Assembly (NCBI RefSeq): GCF_000733925.1
Contig: NZ_JPOO01000003.1
Span: 2,604,001 to 2,668,000 of the forward strand
DNA length: 64,000 nt
Origin: Arenibacter algicola
GTDB taxonomy: Bacteria; Bacteroidota; Bacteroidia; Flavobacteriales; Flavobacteriaceae
Reading direction: 5' to 3'
The position numbers were made by a program, and so were the translations under genes. A model generated the notes under the pieces. The model worked only from the letters and a program-made list of their open reading frames with translations. It had not been told where the DNA came from and searched no databases. Position 1 is the stretch's first letter; every line of letters starts with the position of its first letter. Positions 1-6,516 of the stretch are shown piece by piece.

Positions 1-174
1 TCTACCATCTTTTCCGTCTTTTCTCCAAATCGATGTTGTCAGGTCGTGGTCTTCTATGCGTTCCATTATAACGGGATTAATAATTGCTCCATTAGATTCA
101 GCAAATTCCTTTGTATCATTAACGGATTTTATAATAGATTTTATAGTAGTTGTTATAAATTGGTCTAATTCCAT
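1..174 (-). CDS. Hypothetical protein, N-terminal 58 residues (runs off left edge)
   Basis: An ATG at 174 opens a frame that stays open to base 1 and encodes 58 residues beginning MELDQFITTTIKSIIKSV. The ATG lies about 22 bases inside a putative cassette start: the minus strand reads GTTACCACAC just after the 74 bp repeat at 197-270, and cassette genes usually begin this close to the crossover. The product looks soluble and mixed alpha/beta. I do not recognise its function. The rest of the gene lies outside the window. Confidence 0.6.
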   Translation of the reverse strand, partial: MELDQFITTTIKSIIKSVNDTKEFAESNGAIINPVIMERIEDHDLTTSIWRKDGKDGR

Positions 175-196
175 AATGTTTTTCTCAAATGTGTGG

Positions 197-270
197 TAAC
201 GTACGGATATAGTAACAAGTTACTATATTTCTGTTTTGTGAGTACTTCTAGTTTGTTGATTTATTAATCC
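197..270 (-). repeat. 74 bp repeat copy A, attC-like element with hairpin
   Basis: This stretch is 71/74 identical to 14332-14405. It contains a 10 bp perfect inverted repeat with a 2-base loop (207-228, arm ATATAGTAAC). On the minus strand both copies end in CGTACGTTA and then diverge completely, which is the pattern expected if site-specific recombination occurs at a G^TTA box. The upstream end of copy A also resembles the last codons of the serine recombinase gene that abuts copy B, so copy A may keep a relic of a second recombinase gene. Confidence 0.75.
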
Positions 271-283
271 TTTATTTGAACTT
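266..283 (-). repeat. Junction motif copy 1
   Basis: The minus strand reads AAGTTCAAATAAAGGATT directly after the TAG stop of the gene at 284-898. It is one of about 13 copies of an 18-19 bp motif, consensus AAAGTTCAAATAAASGAT with a length-variable A tract, that marks gene junctions in this array. In several copies the motif itself supplies the final codons and stop (Lys-Phe-Lys-stop) of the upstream gene. On the plus strand its TTTATTTG is 7/8 to the Bacteroidota -7 promoter consensus TAnnTTTG. The function is unknown. Confidence 0.7.
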
Positions 284-898
284 CTACTGCTCGTTATGAT
301 CATTCTCCCATTCTTTAATATAAATATCCAGTTGTAACAATACCCAATTTACTTTTTCCATATGGAATTTTTCAGGATCATATTTGCCATTGATAGCGAC
401 AAGCTTACTTTTTACCCATTTTTTATACTCTTTATATTCAGGGTGCTTGGGCTTGCCCATAATCTTCAAAAAGTCATAAAAACCTGGTAGGCCGCCAACA
501 TCCTCCGGGGGGCAGCCCAGCTCGCCAGCGCAACAGACTGGAAATGGAATTGTCAAATCAACTATGATCATTTCCAGAGTCAAGGAATGTTCCCAGTAAT
601 CCCCGAAATCATATAGATAATGCAATTCCTGGCCTTTGGATTTTAGAACGTCACAGATTTTTATCCTTTGAGAATCTATTACTTCATGGGGACCATTAAA
701 TCCATCGTCCTCAAATTGTTGGCCGATACGATAGCTATCAATAGTGAATTCGTATAGGTGATAGTTCTCCCACCCCATAACAATTTGAACAATATGGTGA
801 AGCCTGTAAAAAGTGATATCGGATGGCACCAAAAATTCCCGCCATATTTTGGGATTACTACCTTCTAACTCAATTCGAAATTTAAAAACTCTACTCAA
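284..898 (-). CDS. Plasmid pRiA4b ORF-3-like family protein
   Basis: The 204-residue protein has the pattern of the pRiA4b ORF-3-like family: an N-terminal IELEGSNPKIWREFLVP strand-turn segment, a YRLHHIVQIVMGW helix, DFGDYWEHSLTLE in the middle and CPPEDVGGLPGF toward the C-terminus. The family is common on plasmids and mobile islands and its biochemical role is not established. The start used is TTG at 898, eight bases after junction motif copy 2; no upstream ATG is available in frame. It stops with TAG directly against motif copy 1, so it is a compact unit between two motif copies. Confidence 0.8.
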   Translation of the reverse strand: MSRVFKFRIELEGSNPKIWREFLVPSDITFYRLHHIVQIVMGWENYHLYEFTIDSYRIGQQFEDDGFNGPHEVIDSQRIKICDVLKSKGQELHYLYDFGDYWEHSLTLEMIIVDLTIPFPVCCAGELGCPPEDVGGLPGFYDFLKIMGKPKHPEYKEYKKWVKSKLVAINGKYDPEKFHMEKVNWVLLQLDIYIKEWENDHNEQ

Positions 899-903
899 TT
901 GTC

Positions 904-922
904 AATCCTTTATTTGAACTTT
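904..922 (-). repeat. Junction motif copy 2
   Basis: The minus strand reads GTTAAAGTTCAAATAAAGGAT between the VOC gene stop (935) and the next gene start (898). The 3' end of the VOC gene plus this motif recurs as a relic at 6354-6412. Confidence 0.7.
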
Positions 923-934
923 AACCGACTATTT

Positions 935-1291
935 TTAAATACTCTCTCCGAAAGTTAGCAAATTATTGTCTGGGTCAAGAATTGAAAATTCCCTTTGTCC
1001 CCAAGGTTTTATTTGAAGACTTGCATTTGGATGAATACTCGTTCCGTTGTCCAACAATAATTGGTGAAATTTTTCAATGCCATCTACTCTTATATAAACT
1101 TGCCCGTAATTTTCTTCCGGATTCAGTGCTTTGAACTCAAAAAAGTGGATTTGAATATTGTCTTTTTTAAGCATCAAGTAACCATCATAGTCTGCACTTC
1201 CAAATTCTTGAAAATCTAATCTGTTTAAATAGAAATTCTTGGTAATCGTTTTATTGCGCATTGGTAATTTTGGATTGATGTCTGTAAGCAT
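935..1291 (-). CDS. VOC family (glyoxalase/bleomycin-resistance-like) protein
   Basis: The 118-residue protein has the single-domain layout of vicinal-oxygen-chelate proteins related to bleomycin-binding proteins: an N-terminal strand/helix (KTITKNFYLNRLDF), a central IQIHFFEFKAL strand and the C-terminal PWGQREFSILDPDNNLLTFGE signature. Such proteins bind or modify small molecules, sometimes giving resistance; the ligand cannot be read from sequence. The ATG follows motif copy 3 by about seven bases. A 3'-terminal fragment of a close homologue lies at 6374-6412, so a related cassette was once present there. Confidence 0.8.
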   Translation of the reverse strand: MLTDINPKLPMRNKTITKNFYLNRLDFQEFGSADYDGYLMLKKDNIQIHFFEFKALNPEENYGQVYIRVDGIEKFHQLLLDNGTSIHPNASLQIKPWGQREFSILDPDNNLLTFGESI

Positions 1292-1293
1292 AA

Positions 1294-1313
1294 TATCGTT
1301 TATTTGAACTTTT
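1294..1313 (-). repeat. Junction motif copy 3, overlapping a stop codon
   Basis: The minus strand AAAAGTTCAAATAAACGAT forms the last codons and TAA stop of the gene at 1300-1521 and ends seven bases before the ATG at 1291, so the whole intergenic junction is this motif. Confidence 0.75.
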
Positions 1314-1521
1314 CAATTTTATCAATCTCAACGATTATTTTATCTGGAATCACACTATCATCAAACATTCTGAAAAAATGAATTGCAGTTGTATGAGCAA
1401 TTTGATTTGCGCTTATTGTTTTGTCAGGTATGTCCCCATCCTGTTGCCAAGTAAAACATGAATGCTGAATTGCATTAATTCCGGGGTACTTAGCTCTAAA
1501 TATTGCGATGAACTTTTTCAT
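1300..1521 (-). CDS. Small hypothetical protein, possibly truncated at the motif
   Basis: This 73-residue protein (start MKKFIAIFRAKYPGINAIQH) is not a family I recognise. Its last residues EKFK and its stop codon come from junction motif copy 3, as also happens in the gene at 3049-3240, so the natural C-terminus may have been replaced when the cassette was joined. The ATG at 1521 follows motif copy 4 by six bases. The absence of a signal peptide or membrane segment suggests a cytoplasmic protein. Confidence 0.6.
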   Translation of the reverse strand: MKKFIAIFRAKYPGINAIQHSCFTWQQDGDIPDKTISANQIAHTTAIHFFRMFDDSVIPDKIIVEIDKIEKFK

Positions 1522-1526
1522 AATTA

Positions 1527-1545
1527 TATCGTTTATTTGAACTTT
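1527..1545 (-). repeat. Junction motif copy 4
   Basis: The minus strand reads GAAAGTTCAAATAAACGATA, six bases before the ATG at 1521. Confidence 0.75.
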
Positions 1546-1583
1546 CGATAACTATTTAGCTCTCTCCTTATATACAATTTTGA

Positions 1584-2963
1584 TTATTTGATTTTTTTTG
1601 CGGGTATTTTATTCCCATTTTGAATTACCTCTAAACTTTTAACTTGTTGTTCTTCAATTTGAAAAGTTATTTCAATGCCGTCTATAGGTGAGAAAAAATT
1701 GACATTACTTTCGGGATATATGGTCGATTTTTCTTGTCCGGTACCTCGAGCAAATAATTGTGACCCCTCTAATGTTAATGTGATAAAGAAGTTAGGTTCA
1801 ATCTCATAAACTCCAATATATCTTTTTAGTATCTTTTCTGGTAATTCAATCGCATCACTTTTGAATTTTAATTCAGCTAAATCTGATTCAGGATCGAGCA
1901 GGTTCAAACCAACATCATCTGCACCATTTGTTGAATTAGTTAGCAGTACCACTCCCTGCCCCGACTCTTTTACGAATCCAGCAAATGCTCTGTATCCACC
2001 TGTTCCTCCATTATGCCATATAATATCACCATTGGACCCCTCCTTAATATGCCACCCAAGACCAACCGACATTTCACCAGCTTTATGGTGTCTAACTTTA
2101 TGTGTTAACTCCATTGCTTTAGTTAATTCAGTATTTGTATACCCTATATTGGCAGAAATAAAATTAGCCATATCAAATGTAGAACTTCTGATTCCTCCTG
2201 CACCCGCCAAAGTTGGTATATCCCAATTTTCAACTATTTGCCCACCACTATGACCTAATGCCAAATTCTCTCTCATTTTCTCTGTAAGTACGATTCTGGT
2301 ATCTTTCAATTCTAACGGGCCAGCGATAGTTTTAACCATCAGTTCTTCATAGGTAGTATTCTTGTTTCTTGCAAGGAGATTACCCAAAAGCCCCTGAGCA
2401 AGATTTGAATATTCATATTCAGAACCTACTGCTCTGATTGGCGTATAGTTTGAGATGAACTCGTACATCTGTTCAATTGTATAATCCAAGTAGGGATTGT
2501 TAGGATTTGATGGTGCGAAATTGTCTGGCATTCTAGGAAGCCCAGAAGTATGGTCTGATAGATTTCCAAAAGTAATTTCCGTATCACCCATTACCGGAAT
2601 CTTTATACTATCCGGGAGAAAGTCATTAATTTCATCATTAAGCTTAAGTTCATCATCCAAAACTTGTTGTGCCAGGAGTATTGCTGTAAAAACTTTTGAG
2701 ATTGATCCTATTTCATAAACAGTGTTTCTATTGACCTCCATCCCGTCATCCGCAGTTTTACCAAAATTGAAATATTGAATGCCTGATGAATCGATTAAAG
2801 CTAAAGCCATACTGTGATTAATACCTTCTTCAATTCTTTTTTCAATAGCCTCAACTACTGCTACCGGTAGATTTTTATTGTATAACTGTTTTGATTTTTT
2901 TTGGCAATTATAGTTAACAATTGCCAATAGAATAAACACTAGAATGATTTTATATTTCCTCAT
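1584..2963 (-). CDS. Serine hydrolase lipoprotein of the beta-lactamase/AmpC-EstB fold
   Basis: The 459-residue protein starts with a lipoprotein signal peptide ending in NYNC (Cys20), so it is probably anchored in the envelope. The class C beta-lactamase/D-peptidase motifs are present: S87-I-S-K90 (nucleophile and base), Y185-S-N and a WHNGGTGGY block near residue 315 in the KTG position. The C-terminal about 100 residues form an extra beta-rich domain, as in many esterase-type members. Substrate could be a beta-lactam, a peptide or an ester; motifs alone do not decide. It is the largest single gene in the motif-linked part of the array. Confidence 0.85.
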   Translation of the reverse strand: MRKYKIILVFILLAIVNYNCQKKSKQLYNKNLPVAVVEAIEKRIEEGINHSMALALIDSSGIQYFNFGKTADDGMEVNRNTVYEIGSISKVFTAILLAQQVLDDELKLNDEINDFLPDSIKIPVMGDTEITFGNLSDHTSGLPRMPDNFAPSNPNNPYLDYTIEQMYEFISNYTPIRAVGSEYEYSNLAQGLLGNLLARNKNTTYEELMVKTIAGPLELKDTRIVLTEKMRENLALGHSGGQIVENWDIPTLAGAGGIRSSTFDMANFISANIGYTNTELTKAMELTHKVRHHKAGEMSVGLGWHIKEGSNGDIIWHNGGTGGYRAFAGFVKESGQGVVLLTNSTNGADDVGLNLLDPESDLAELKFKSDAIELPEKILKRYIGVYEIEPNFFITLTLEGSQLFARGTGQEKSTIYPESNVNFFSPIDGIEITFQIEEQQVKSLEVIQNGNKIPAKKIK

Positions 2964-3042
2964 AATTTATATCATAAAGCATATCCCCCTTTCCAGAAAA
3001 TCTAAAAGAGGATTGTAGCTCAATAATTTATTTACACTGGAT

Positions 3043-3061
3043 TATCCTTTATTTGAACTTT
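3043..3061 (-). repeat. Junction motif copy 5, overlapping a stop codon
   Basis: The minus strand AAAAGTTCAAATAAAGGATA supplies Lys-Phe-Lys-stop of the gene at 3049-3240. The next start (2963) is about 80 bases further on, unlike the tight spacing at other copies. Confidence 0.7.
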
Positions 3062-3240
3062 TGCATTGCATCAATTACCAACTTCGCTTTAGATGGATCT
3101 AGTTTCTTTAAAGATTCTAGCACTTCACCATTAAAGTTAAACTCCGATAATAAATCATCCGATTCAGATCCACTTATTTTACCCTGTTCTTTCAAAGAAA
3201 AAAGTAAGTCTCTAAATTTCTTAAAATTATAATCACTCAT
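3049..3240 (-). CDS. Small hypothetical protein (63 aa)
   Basis: This is a charged, helical 63-residue product (MSDYNFKKFRDLLFSLKEQG...) ending in QKFK, where the last three codons and stop are part of junction motif copy 5. The ATG at 3240 lies about 26 bases after motif copy 6. No family is recognised. It could be intact or a gene shortened by recombination at the motif. Confidence 0.5.
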   Translation of the reverse strand: MSDYNFKKFRDLLFSLKEQGKISGSESDDLLSEFNFNGEVLESLKKLDPSKAKLVIDAMQKFK

Positions 3241-3265
3241 ATTTAGCTATTTGCTTTGTGAATTC

Positions 3266-3284
3266 TTCGTTTATTTGAACTTTT
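3266..3284 (-). repeat. Junction motif copy 6, with a degenerate tandem copy at 3299-3317
   Basis: The minus strand reads AAAGTTCAAATAAACGA. A decayed second copy (AAAGTTAAAATAAAACGGAT) lies at 3299-3317, so two copies sit in tandem between the genes at 3049 and 3337. Confidence 0.65.
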
Positions 3285-3336
3285 CTTTTCTCCGAATATC
3301 CGTTTTATTTTAACTTTACACGAAGAGGAGGTATAT

Positions 3337-3783
3337 TTAAAGAGGCTTGTCATAGAAAGCATCATCAATATTTCCAACCCAATCATTTAATGCTTTATAA
3401 TGATGATGAAATATTTCTTGAATACTGTTTTCATCATTGTTCATTATATTTTCAACATCATGTAGTTCTTCCCAAATCCCTTGATTATATACCCCTATAA
3501 TCTTAAAAGCGATTCGTCCGCTTGCATTATAAACCATTGCGCTTGTCTCAAAAGGCAGTATTTTGCCTAAATCTTCAAATAATGACAATGATTTCTTAAA
3601 CGTTATTCCGGCAGTAGTAATCATATTTCCGGATTTGAAGTCCAATCTTTCAAATAATACAGGGACTGTTTGCCCCTTTGCCTTTTCCAAAAAAACTTTT
3701 TTCAAAAGAACGGGGATTTTGAATACGATTTGACCGTCAAACTTATCTACACCGCTGACGGGTGGAATTAAACGAAAGTCCAT
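3337..3783 (-). CDS. Hypothetical protein (148 aa)
   Basis: The protein (MDFRLIPPVSGVDKFDGQIVF...) has alternating hydrophobic strands in its first 110 residues and an acidic, helical tail (residues 108-148, HDVENIMNNDENSIQEIFHHHYKAL). I do not recognise a family. The ATG at 3783 is the first in frame. It lies between the tandem motif at 3266-3317 and an ORF remnant at 3743-3979, consistent with one cassette gene. Confidence 0.6.
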   Translation of the reverse strand: MDFRLIPPVSGVDKFDGQIVFKIPVLLKKVFLEKAKGQTVPVLFERLDFKSGNMITTAGITFKKSLSLFEDLGKILPFETSAMVYNASGRIAFKIIGVYNQGIWEELHDVENIMNNDENSIQEIFHHHYKALNDWVGNIDDAFYDKPL

Positions 3784-3979
3784 AGTTGTTGCTAAAAATT
3801 AAATGTTGTTTTAATATAATCACGTGAAAACATTTTTGGGCTTTATACCAGTTTAGTTCTGCTAAGTCTAATGAAAAAAGATAAACGTTTGACATATCAG
3901 TTGTATAAACTTTAGTGACTTCATAACCTCCATGTCTCACACTTTCCTTAATGGAAAACGTACTAGCAGTGTTTATCAA
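3743..3979 (-). pseudogene. Possible truncated gene overlapping the start of the 148 aa gene
   Basis: A frame of 78 codons from a TTG at 3979 gives a protein-like stretch (VRHGGYEVTKVYTTDMSNVYLFSLDLAELNWYK split over residues 14-46) and then runs 41 bases into the following gene in another frame. The lack of an ATG and the overlap suggest a gene remnant rather than an expressed protein. Confidence 0.3.
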
Positions 3980-4489
3980 AAAAATCTCCCGCCAAAATAT
4001 CCCTTATTTATGTAAATGTTCAGTGACCTTCTTGTACTGTTGCCCCATCAACAGAATTGTATGTTATTTTATATTGCTACATTGTCTTTTTTTTTGAACT
4101 TTGAAGGAAGATACTAAAAATTCCGTCACAAATTAAACTCTTTACAAAAGGTGCGATCTTTAAAGAGTTTAGATAATATTTAAAAAAAATCAGATATACT
4201 TGAGGTCAATAATCAGTTTTAGTGTTGGACATTTGATTCTTATAAGGTTAAACAATGACGCTGATTGCTATTCGGAGGTACTTGATTCGGTTGCTTCTTG
4301 ATTAATATGGAAACAAATAATTAGTGCCACTCAGGTTTTTGTTTTTAAAGTAAAATTTACTTAACCATTTATCTTAGTTTATTAAAAATTCAATTTTCTT
4401 TTTATCAATTAAAACGTTTGGTGTATTTGTAGTATATTACTGAAATAGATTGATTGTTGAAACCAAAAAGCTAATAAATAAACTGTTAT
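3980..4489. other. Intergenic region between the array and the graspetide operon
   Basis: No coding frame is convincing here. The region holds a small hairpin at 4037-4054 (arms CTGTTG/CAACAG), motif copy 7 at 4083-4103, and a very AT-rich leader of about 380 bases ahead of the operon at 4490, with a TGTATTTG at about 4425 that is 7/8 to the Bacteroidota -7 consensus. Confidence 0.5.
4083..4103 (-). repeat. Junction motif copy 7 (A-tract variant)
   Basis: The minus strand reads CAAAGTTCAAAAAAAAAGACA; the central AAATAAA is replaced by a run of A. This copy flanks the plus-strand insert on its left. Confidence 0.6.
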
Positions 4490-4825
4490 ATGAGATATTT
4501 ACTATTTGAATATGGAGAGTCACCAACTTATATGACGGACATCCCTCCTGTAAAATATGATTATGACAAAAATTTAAATGTTTTGGAATCTAACAATACG
4601 CCTGCCATAAGTGTTTTGGATAATTGTGTTACTGAGACAGGTACTAAGGTTCATAATGAGTCCGCAGATAGTGATAATAACTTCCCTCTGAATTTCGGAA
4701 CTGAAACTTTTACATTAGTTGATACTGAGCAATCTGATTCTGATGAGGATTCTATTTTACTTTCATCTTCTTTAATAACAATGACGACTACAAGGGTGGA
4801 AATGGAGAGCACAGATTCTGATTAA
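4490..4825 (+). CDS. Predicted graspetide (omega-ester peptide) precursor with three core repeats
   Basis: The 111-residue acidic peptide has a leader (residues 1-47, containing PTYMTDIPPVKYDYD) followed by three 15-residue repeats at 48-62, 71-85 and 97-111. All three fit T-x-T-x-T-x-V-x-x-E-x-x-D-S-D, and the last one is the exact C-terminus. Thr donors followed by Glu/Asp acceptors are the hallmark of substrates that ATP-grasp ligases cyclise through side-chain esters. The gene ends two bases before the ATP-grasp gene. The pairing with that ligase is strong evidence; ring topology and activity are not predictable here. Confidence 0.85.
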   Translation: MRYLLFEYGESPTYMTDIPPVKYDYDKNLNVLESNNTPAISVLDNCVTETGTKVHNESADSDNNFPLNFGTETFTLVDTEQSDSDEDSILLSSSLITMTTTRVEMESTDSD

Positions 4826-4827
4826 AA

Positions 4828-5748
4828 ATGATATTAATAATATCACATAAAGAGGATTACACTTCCGACTACCTAATCAATATTTTAAACAAGAGAGAAA
4901 TTCCTTATCATAGGTTAAATACAGATGATATTGGTATAAAACACGATATAAACTATCAATCTGGTTCAAATATTAGAATATCGATAGATGGCTATGAAAA
5001 TTTTAAATCCATTTGGTTCAGAAGAACCAAGTCTCCAGATTTTTCATTTTCAAATGAGAATGAAAGGGCTTTTTTCGTTAAGGACTTCAAAGCATTTCTA
5101 AATAACCTATGGTCCTCCCTTGATATAAAAAACTGGATTAGTCACCCTAATAATATTGATAAGGCAGAAAATAAGCTATATCAATTAAAGATAGCTAAGA
5201 GTATTGGTTTTGACATCCCTCAAACTATCGTTTCTACGGATAAGGAAAAAATTGAATTATTCTTCAAGGAAAATAATGAACAAGTTATCATAAAACCTTT
5301 ATTTGGTGGTCGATTTTTTGAAAATGGAAAAGCAAAACTCATTTTCACAAATAAGGTAAAAAAAGAGCATATATTGAATAGGAAAGATTTCATTTCTTTT
5401 CCAATGATTTTTCAACAAGAAATAATTAAAGAATATGAGCTCAGAGTTACTGTCGTAGATGACAAGGTGTTTTCTGCTAAAGTAGATTCTCAATCAAATG
5501 TTAGTACACAACTTGATTGGAGAAAAGATAGAACACAGTTCACCAAATATAATTTACCGGAGAGTATTACCGAAAAATGCAAAGAAATTGTAAGAACATT
5601 GAATCTGAAATTTGGCGCTATAGATTTGATAAAAACAGATTCAGGCTATGTTTTTTTGGAGATTAACCCAAATGGTCAATGGGTTTGGATCGAAAACGAT
5701 ACAGGACTGAAAATCTCTGACGAGATAATTAAGCTTTTAACTAAATAA
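4828..5748 (+). CDS. ATP-grasp ribosomal peptide maturase (MvdC/MvdD/TgnB-like)
   Basis: The 306-residue protein has the peptide-maturase layout: an N-terminal pre-ATP-grasp domain (LIISHKEDYTSDYLINIL), a central domain with IWFRRTKSP and ISHPNNIDKAENKLYQLKIA, and the C-terminal ATP-grasp domain with the VIIKPLFGG loop, YELRVTVVDDKVFSAKVDSQ and the metal site in FLEINPNGQW (E-x-N). Members make ester or amide cross-links in a precursor peptide in the cytoplasm using ATP. The gene follows its presumed substrate by two bases and precedes a membrane-protein gene by one base, so the three are one operon. Confidence 0.88.
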   Translation: MILIISHKEDYTSDYLINILNKREIPYHRLNTDDIGIKHDINYQSGSNIRISIDGYENFKSIWFRRTKSPDFSFSNENERAFFVKDFKAFLNNLWSSLDIKNWISHPNNIDKAENKLYQLKIAKSIGFDIPQTIVSTDKEKIELFFKENNEQVIIKPLFGGRFFENGKAKLIFTNKVKKEHILNRKDFISFPMIFQQEIIKEYELRVTVVDDKVFSAKVDSQSNVSTQLDWRKDRTQFTKYNLPESITEKCKEIVRTLNLKFGAIDLIKTDSGYVFLEINPNGQWVWIENDTGLKISDEIIKLLTK

Positions 5749-5749
5749 T

Positions 5750-6289
5750 ATGTTTGAAAAAGAAGATAAAAAAGAGTTTATGTATAACAAGGATTTGCTA
5801 GATGATTATATCAATTATCTACTGAGACTATTTCAAAACGAGGATAGTCGATTGAATATTATTGAGAATAAAGTATCACAATTAATAAGTCAATCAGGAT
5901 TAATAATTTCTATTATTTCATTCATTATTCCGTTGTTTTACGATAAACTTAATTGTCTAGATTTAGGATTCAAGATTGTTTTAGGGTTAATGTTTGTTCT
6001 AACAATAATTTTTTTAGGACTGTCCATATTTAAAGCAAGTGGTATATTTAAAATATATAAATTTAAGTATTCTGATAGTTCAGTAGAAACTCTGAAAAAG
6101 AATTTCGAAAAAAGCGAAAGTTTTAAGGAAGAGTATATTTCAGACTTAATTTATAGTATCAACAATAATAAGGCTTTAAATAACACTAAAGGTTCAATAC
6201 TAATTTGGGCAAATAGATTTTTTATTTATGGAATTTATAGCTTAATTCTATTATCATTTTTGCTCATCATTGGATACTACTTTGTTTAA
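5750..6289 (+). CDS. Membrane protein of the graspetide operon, SLATT/PycTM-like
   Basis: The 179-residue protein has an N-terminal helical segment (DDYINYLLRLFQNEDSRLNIIENKVSQLI), a pair of membrane helices at about 50-65 and 75-97, a charged central helix and a third membrane helix at 158-177. This arrangement, with the ENKVSQLISQSG run before the first helix, resembles SLATT and Pycsar-effector (PycTM) membrane proteins, but similarity is judged by eye. Its place in the operon would suit an immunity, export or effector role. No protease or ABC transporter is present in the operon. Confidence 0.55.
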   Translation: MFEKEDKKEFMYNKDLLDDYINYLLRLFQNEDSRLNIIENKVSQLISQSGLIISIISFIIPLFYDKLNCLDLGFKIVLGLMFVLTIIFLGLSIFKASGIFKIYKFKYSDSSVETLKKNFEKSESFKEEYISDLIYSINNNKALNNTKGSILIWANRFFIYGIYSLILLSFLLIIGYYFV

Positions 6290-6352
6290 TTTCTGTTCGT
6301 TACATCTCGTAAAGAAATACAAAAGAAAAAGTATGAGAAAGGTGTTTTTCAT
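6254..6352 (-). pseudogene. Truncated lipoprotein gene start
   Basis: Minus-strand ATG at 6352 follows motif copy 8 by two bases and encodes a lipoprotein-like signal (MKNTFLILFLLYFFTRC) but the frame stops after 32 codons, overlapping the end of the plus-strand operon. It looks like the 5' end of a cassette gene whose body was lost where the operon was inserted. Confidence 0.35.
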
Positions 6353-6353
6353 T

Positions 6354-6412
6354 GATCCTTTATTAGAACTTTAACCGACTATTTTAAATACTGTCTCCGA
6401 AAGCTAGCAAAT
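6354..6412 (-). repeat. Relic of a VOC-gene 3' end plus junction motif copy 8
   Basis: About 55 bases match the 3' end of the VOC gene (935-960) and the motif after it, with a handful of substitutions; motif copy 8 reads AAAGTTCTAATAAAGGAT. Homology stops at the GGAT end of the motif on one side and about nine codons into the coding end on the other. Confidence 0.7.
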
Positions 6413-6421
6413 TTAAGAAAG

Positions 6422-6446
6422 CATCCTTTTTTTTTTTTTTGAACTT
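6422..6446 (-). repeat. Junction motif copy 9 (long A tract)
   Basis: The minus strand reads GAAAGTTC, then 14 A, then GGATG. It begins inside the GTTGAAAG box that ends the attC-like site of the Fic cassette. Confidence 0.65.
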
Positions 6447-6515
6447 TCAACGTATCGGTGATATGTAGTGGACGCAGCGATAGCAAGTCTGATCTTATAT
6501 CACTTGTTACACCTC
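6444..6515 (-). other. attC-like recombination site of the Fic cassette
   Basis: The minus strand reads GAGGTGTAAC - AA - GTGATAT - 34-base loop - ATATCAC - CGATAC - GTTGAAAG. This is the integron attC order: an outer box, spacer, inner arm, loop, complementary inner arm, spacer and a GTT box. The outer box GAGGTGTAAC is the exact reverse complement of GTTACACCTC at the cassette's other end (7719-7728), as expected for a cassette that once circularised. Confidence 0.75.
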
Positions 6516-6516
6516 G

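Noticed and set aside
4490..4825. Precursor as a random acidic frame
   Set aside because: The three evenly built T-x-T-x-T-x-V-x-x-E-x-x-D-S-D repeats and the two-base link to an ATP-grasp maturase make chance very unlikely.
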